DNA from: DATFIX01 sp047617305
Lineage (GTDB): Archaea; Halobacteriota; Halobacteria; Halobacteriales; Natrialbaceae
Assembly: GCA_047617305.1 (NCBI GenBank)
Contig: JBLGCL010000031.1
Coordinates: forward strand, 1 to 19,727
Direction: 5' to 3'
Length of the DNA: 19,727 bases
Positions 19,461-19,727 of the stretch are shown piece by piece. The notes under the pieces are model-generated. The model saw nothing but the letters and a program-made list of their open reading frames with translations, ran no database searches and was not told the origin of the DNA. The translations under genes and the position numbers were made by a program. Each line of letters begins with the position of its first letter. The stretch's first letter is position 1.

Positions 19461-19727
19461 GTGACTCCGATCTACGCAACGCGGCCGAGGACATCCACGA
19501 GCAACTGCCCGAGTCTGTCGACGTATCGCCCGCCGACATCGAGGAGCGTCTCTCCACGCTCGTCGACGACTACAAGGTGCCCCTCGACGAGGCGCGGCGC
19601 AGCGTCCTCAGCAACTATCTGGACGACACCGATACCGACCGCGAAGATGTCGATCGCGAGAATCAGGAGGTCGATCTCGCCGACATCGACGAGGCCGAGC
19701 AGTGGGTCGACGTGACCGCCAAGGTGG
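19457..19727 (+). CDS. Replication protein A-type single-strand DNA-binding protein, N-terminal part
   Basis: The gene runs off the right edge after 90 codons. It begins MSDSDLRNAAEDIHEQLPESVDVSPADIEERLSTLVDDYKVPLDEARRSVLSNYLDD and continues 'VDLADIDEAEQWVDVTAKV'. Haloarchaeal replication factor A / RPA proteins typically have this helical start with 'VEERL--LV--YKVP--EARRSV' followed by the first OB fold opening 'I-E-EQW-D---KV'. The protein would coat single-stranded DNA in replication and repair. Unusually for this window the message seems to have a leader of about 35-40 nt with a Shine-Dalgarno-like site. The family call is good, but which RPA paralogue it is cannot be told from the fragment. 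Confidence 0.85.
   Translation, partial: MSDSDLRNAAEDIHEQLPESVDVSPADIEERLSTLVDDYKVPLDEARRSVLSNYLDDTDTDREDVDRENQEVDLADIDEAEQWVDVTAKV

Overview
The window looks like a haloarchaeal chromosome. GC content is high. The proteins are strongly acidic, with many D and E residues and few K. Many genes have an AT-rich TATA-like box 25-33 nt upstream of the start codon, which implies leaderless transcripts. Several gene families are archaeal or haloarchaeal: aIF-1A, a PCNA sliding clamp, an RPA-type single-strand binding protein, a Tat-lipobox halocyanin and AbrB/PIN toxin-antitoxin pairs. No tRNA, rRNA, CRISPR array or intact transposase was seen.

Layout. (1) 1-3.5 kb holds housekeeping and metabolic genes: the start of an ATP-grasp-like gene (minus), aIF-1A, then a tightly overlapping operon of E1 alpha, E1 beta and a free-standing lipoyl domain from a 2-oxoacid/acetoin dehydrogenase-type system, followed by a rhodanese. 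(2) 3.5-8.0 kb is a decaying stretch: an aldo/keto reductase with an in-frame TGA, a LURP-one/Tubby-like protein, a half CPBP-like membrane protein, a nucleotidyltransferase plus small-partner pair, a methyltransferase with its middle missing, and a seven-helix membrane protein split by another in-frame TGA. (3) 8.4-10.0 kb has a halocyanin lipoprotein, a three-helix membrane protein and a winged-helix regulator. The first two share a 19-bp upstream element. (4) PCNA is at 10.1-10.8 kb. (5) 11.1-13.6 kb has a broken heavy-metal P-type ATPase (frameshift, lost A-domain and N-terminus, altered catalytic motifs) behind a palindromic promoter, then a four-helix membrane protein. (6) 14.0-16.2 kb is a toxin-antitoxin islet: an orphan AbrB antitoxin, a UPF0175-like/PIN pair and an AbrB/VapC pair. 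Two of the three have clear repeat operators, and a 39-bp direct repeat brackets part of the islet. (7) 16.2-18.3 kb has two uncharacterised genes, one zinc-finger and one coiled-coil. (8) 18.4-19.7 kb has an ABM-fold monooxygenase-like protein, a four-helix membrane protein and the start of an RPA-type gene with a tiny overlapping upstream ORF.

The window mixes core genes (aIF-1A, PCNA, RPA) with accessory material that shows clear gene decay. I found no single spectacular new system. The best leads are the repeat-bracketed toxin-antitoxin islet, the shared element at the halocyanin locus, the nucleotidyltransferase plus small-protein pair, and the two in-frame TGA codons about 4 kb apart in otherwise intact reading frames.
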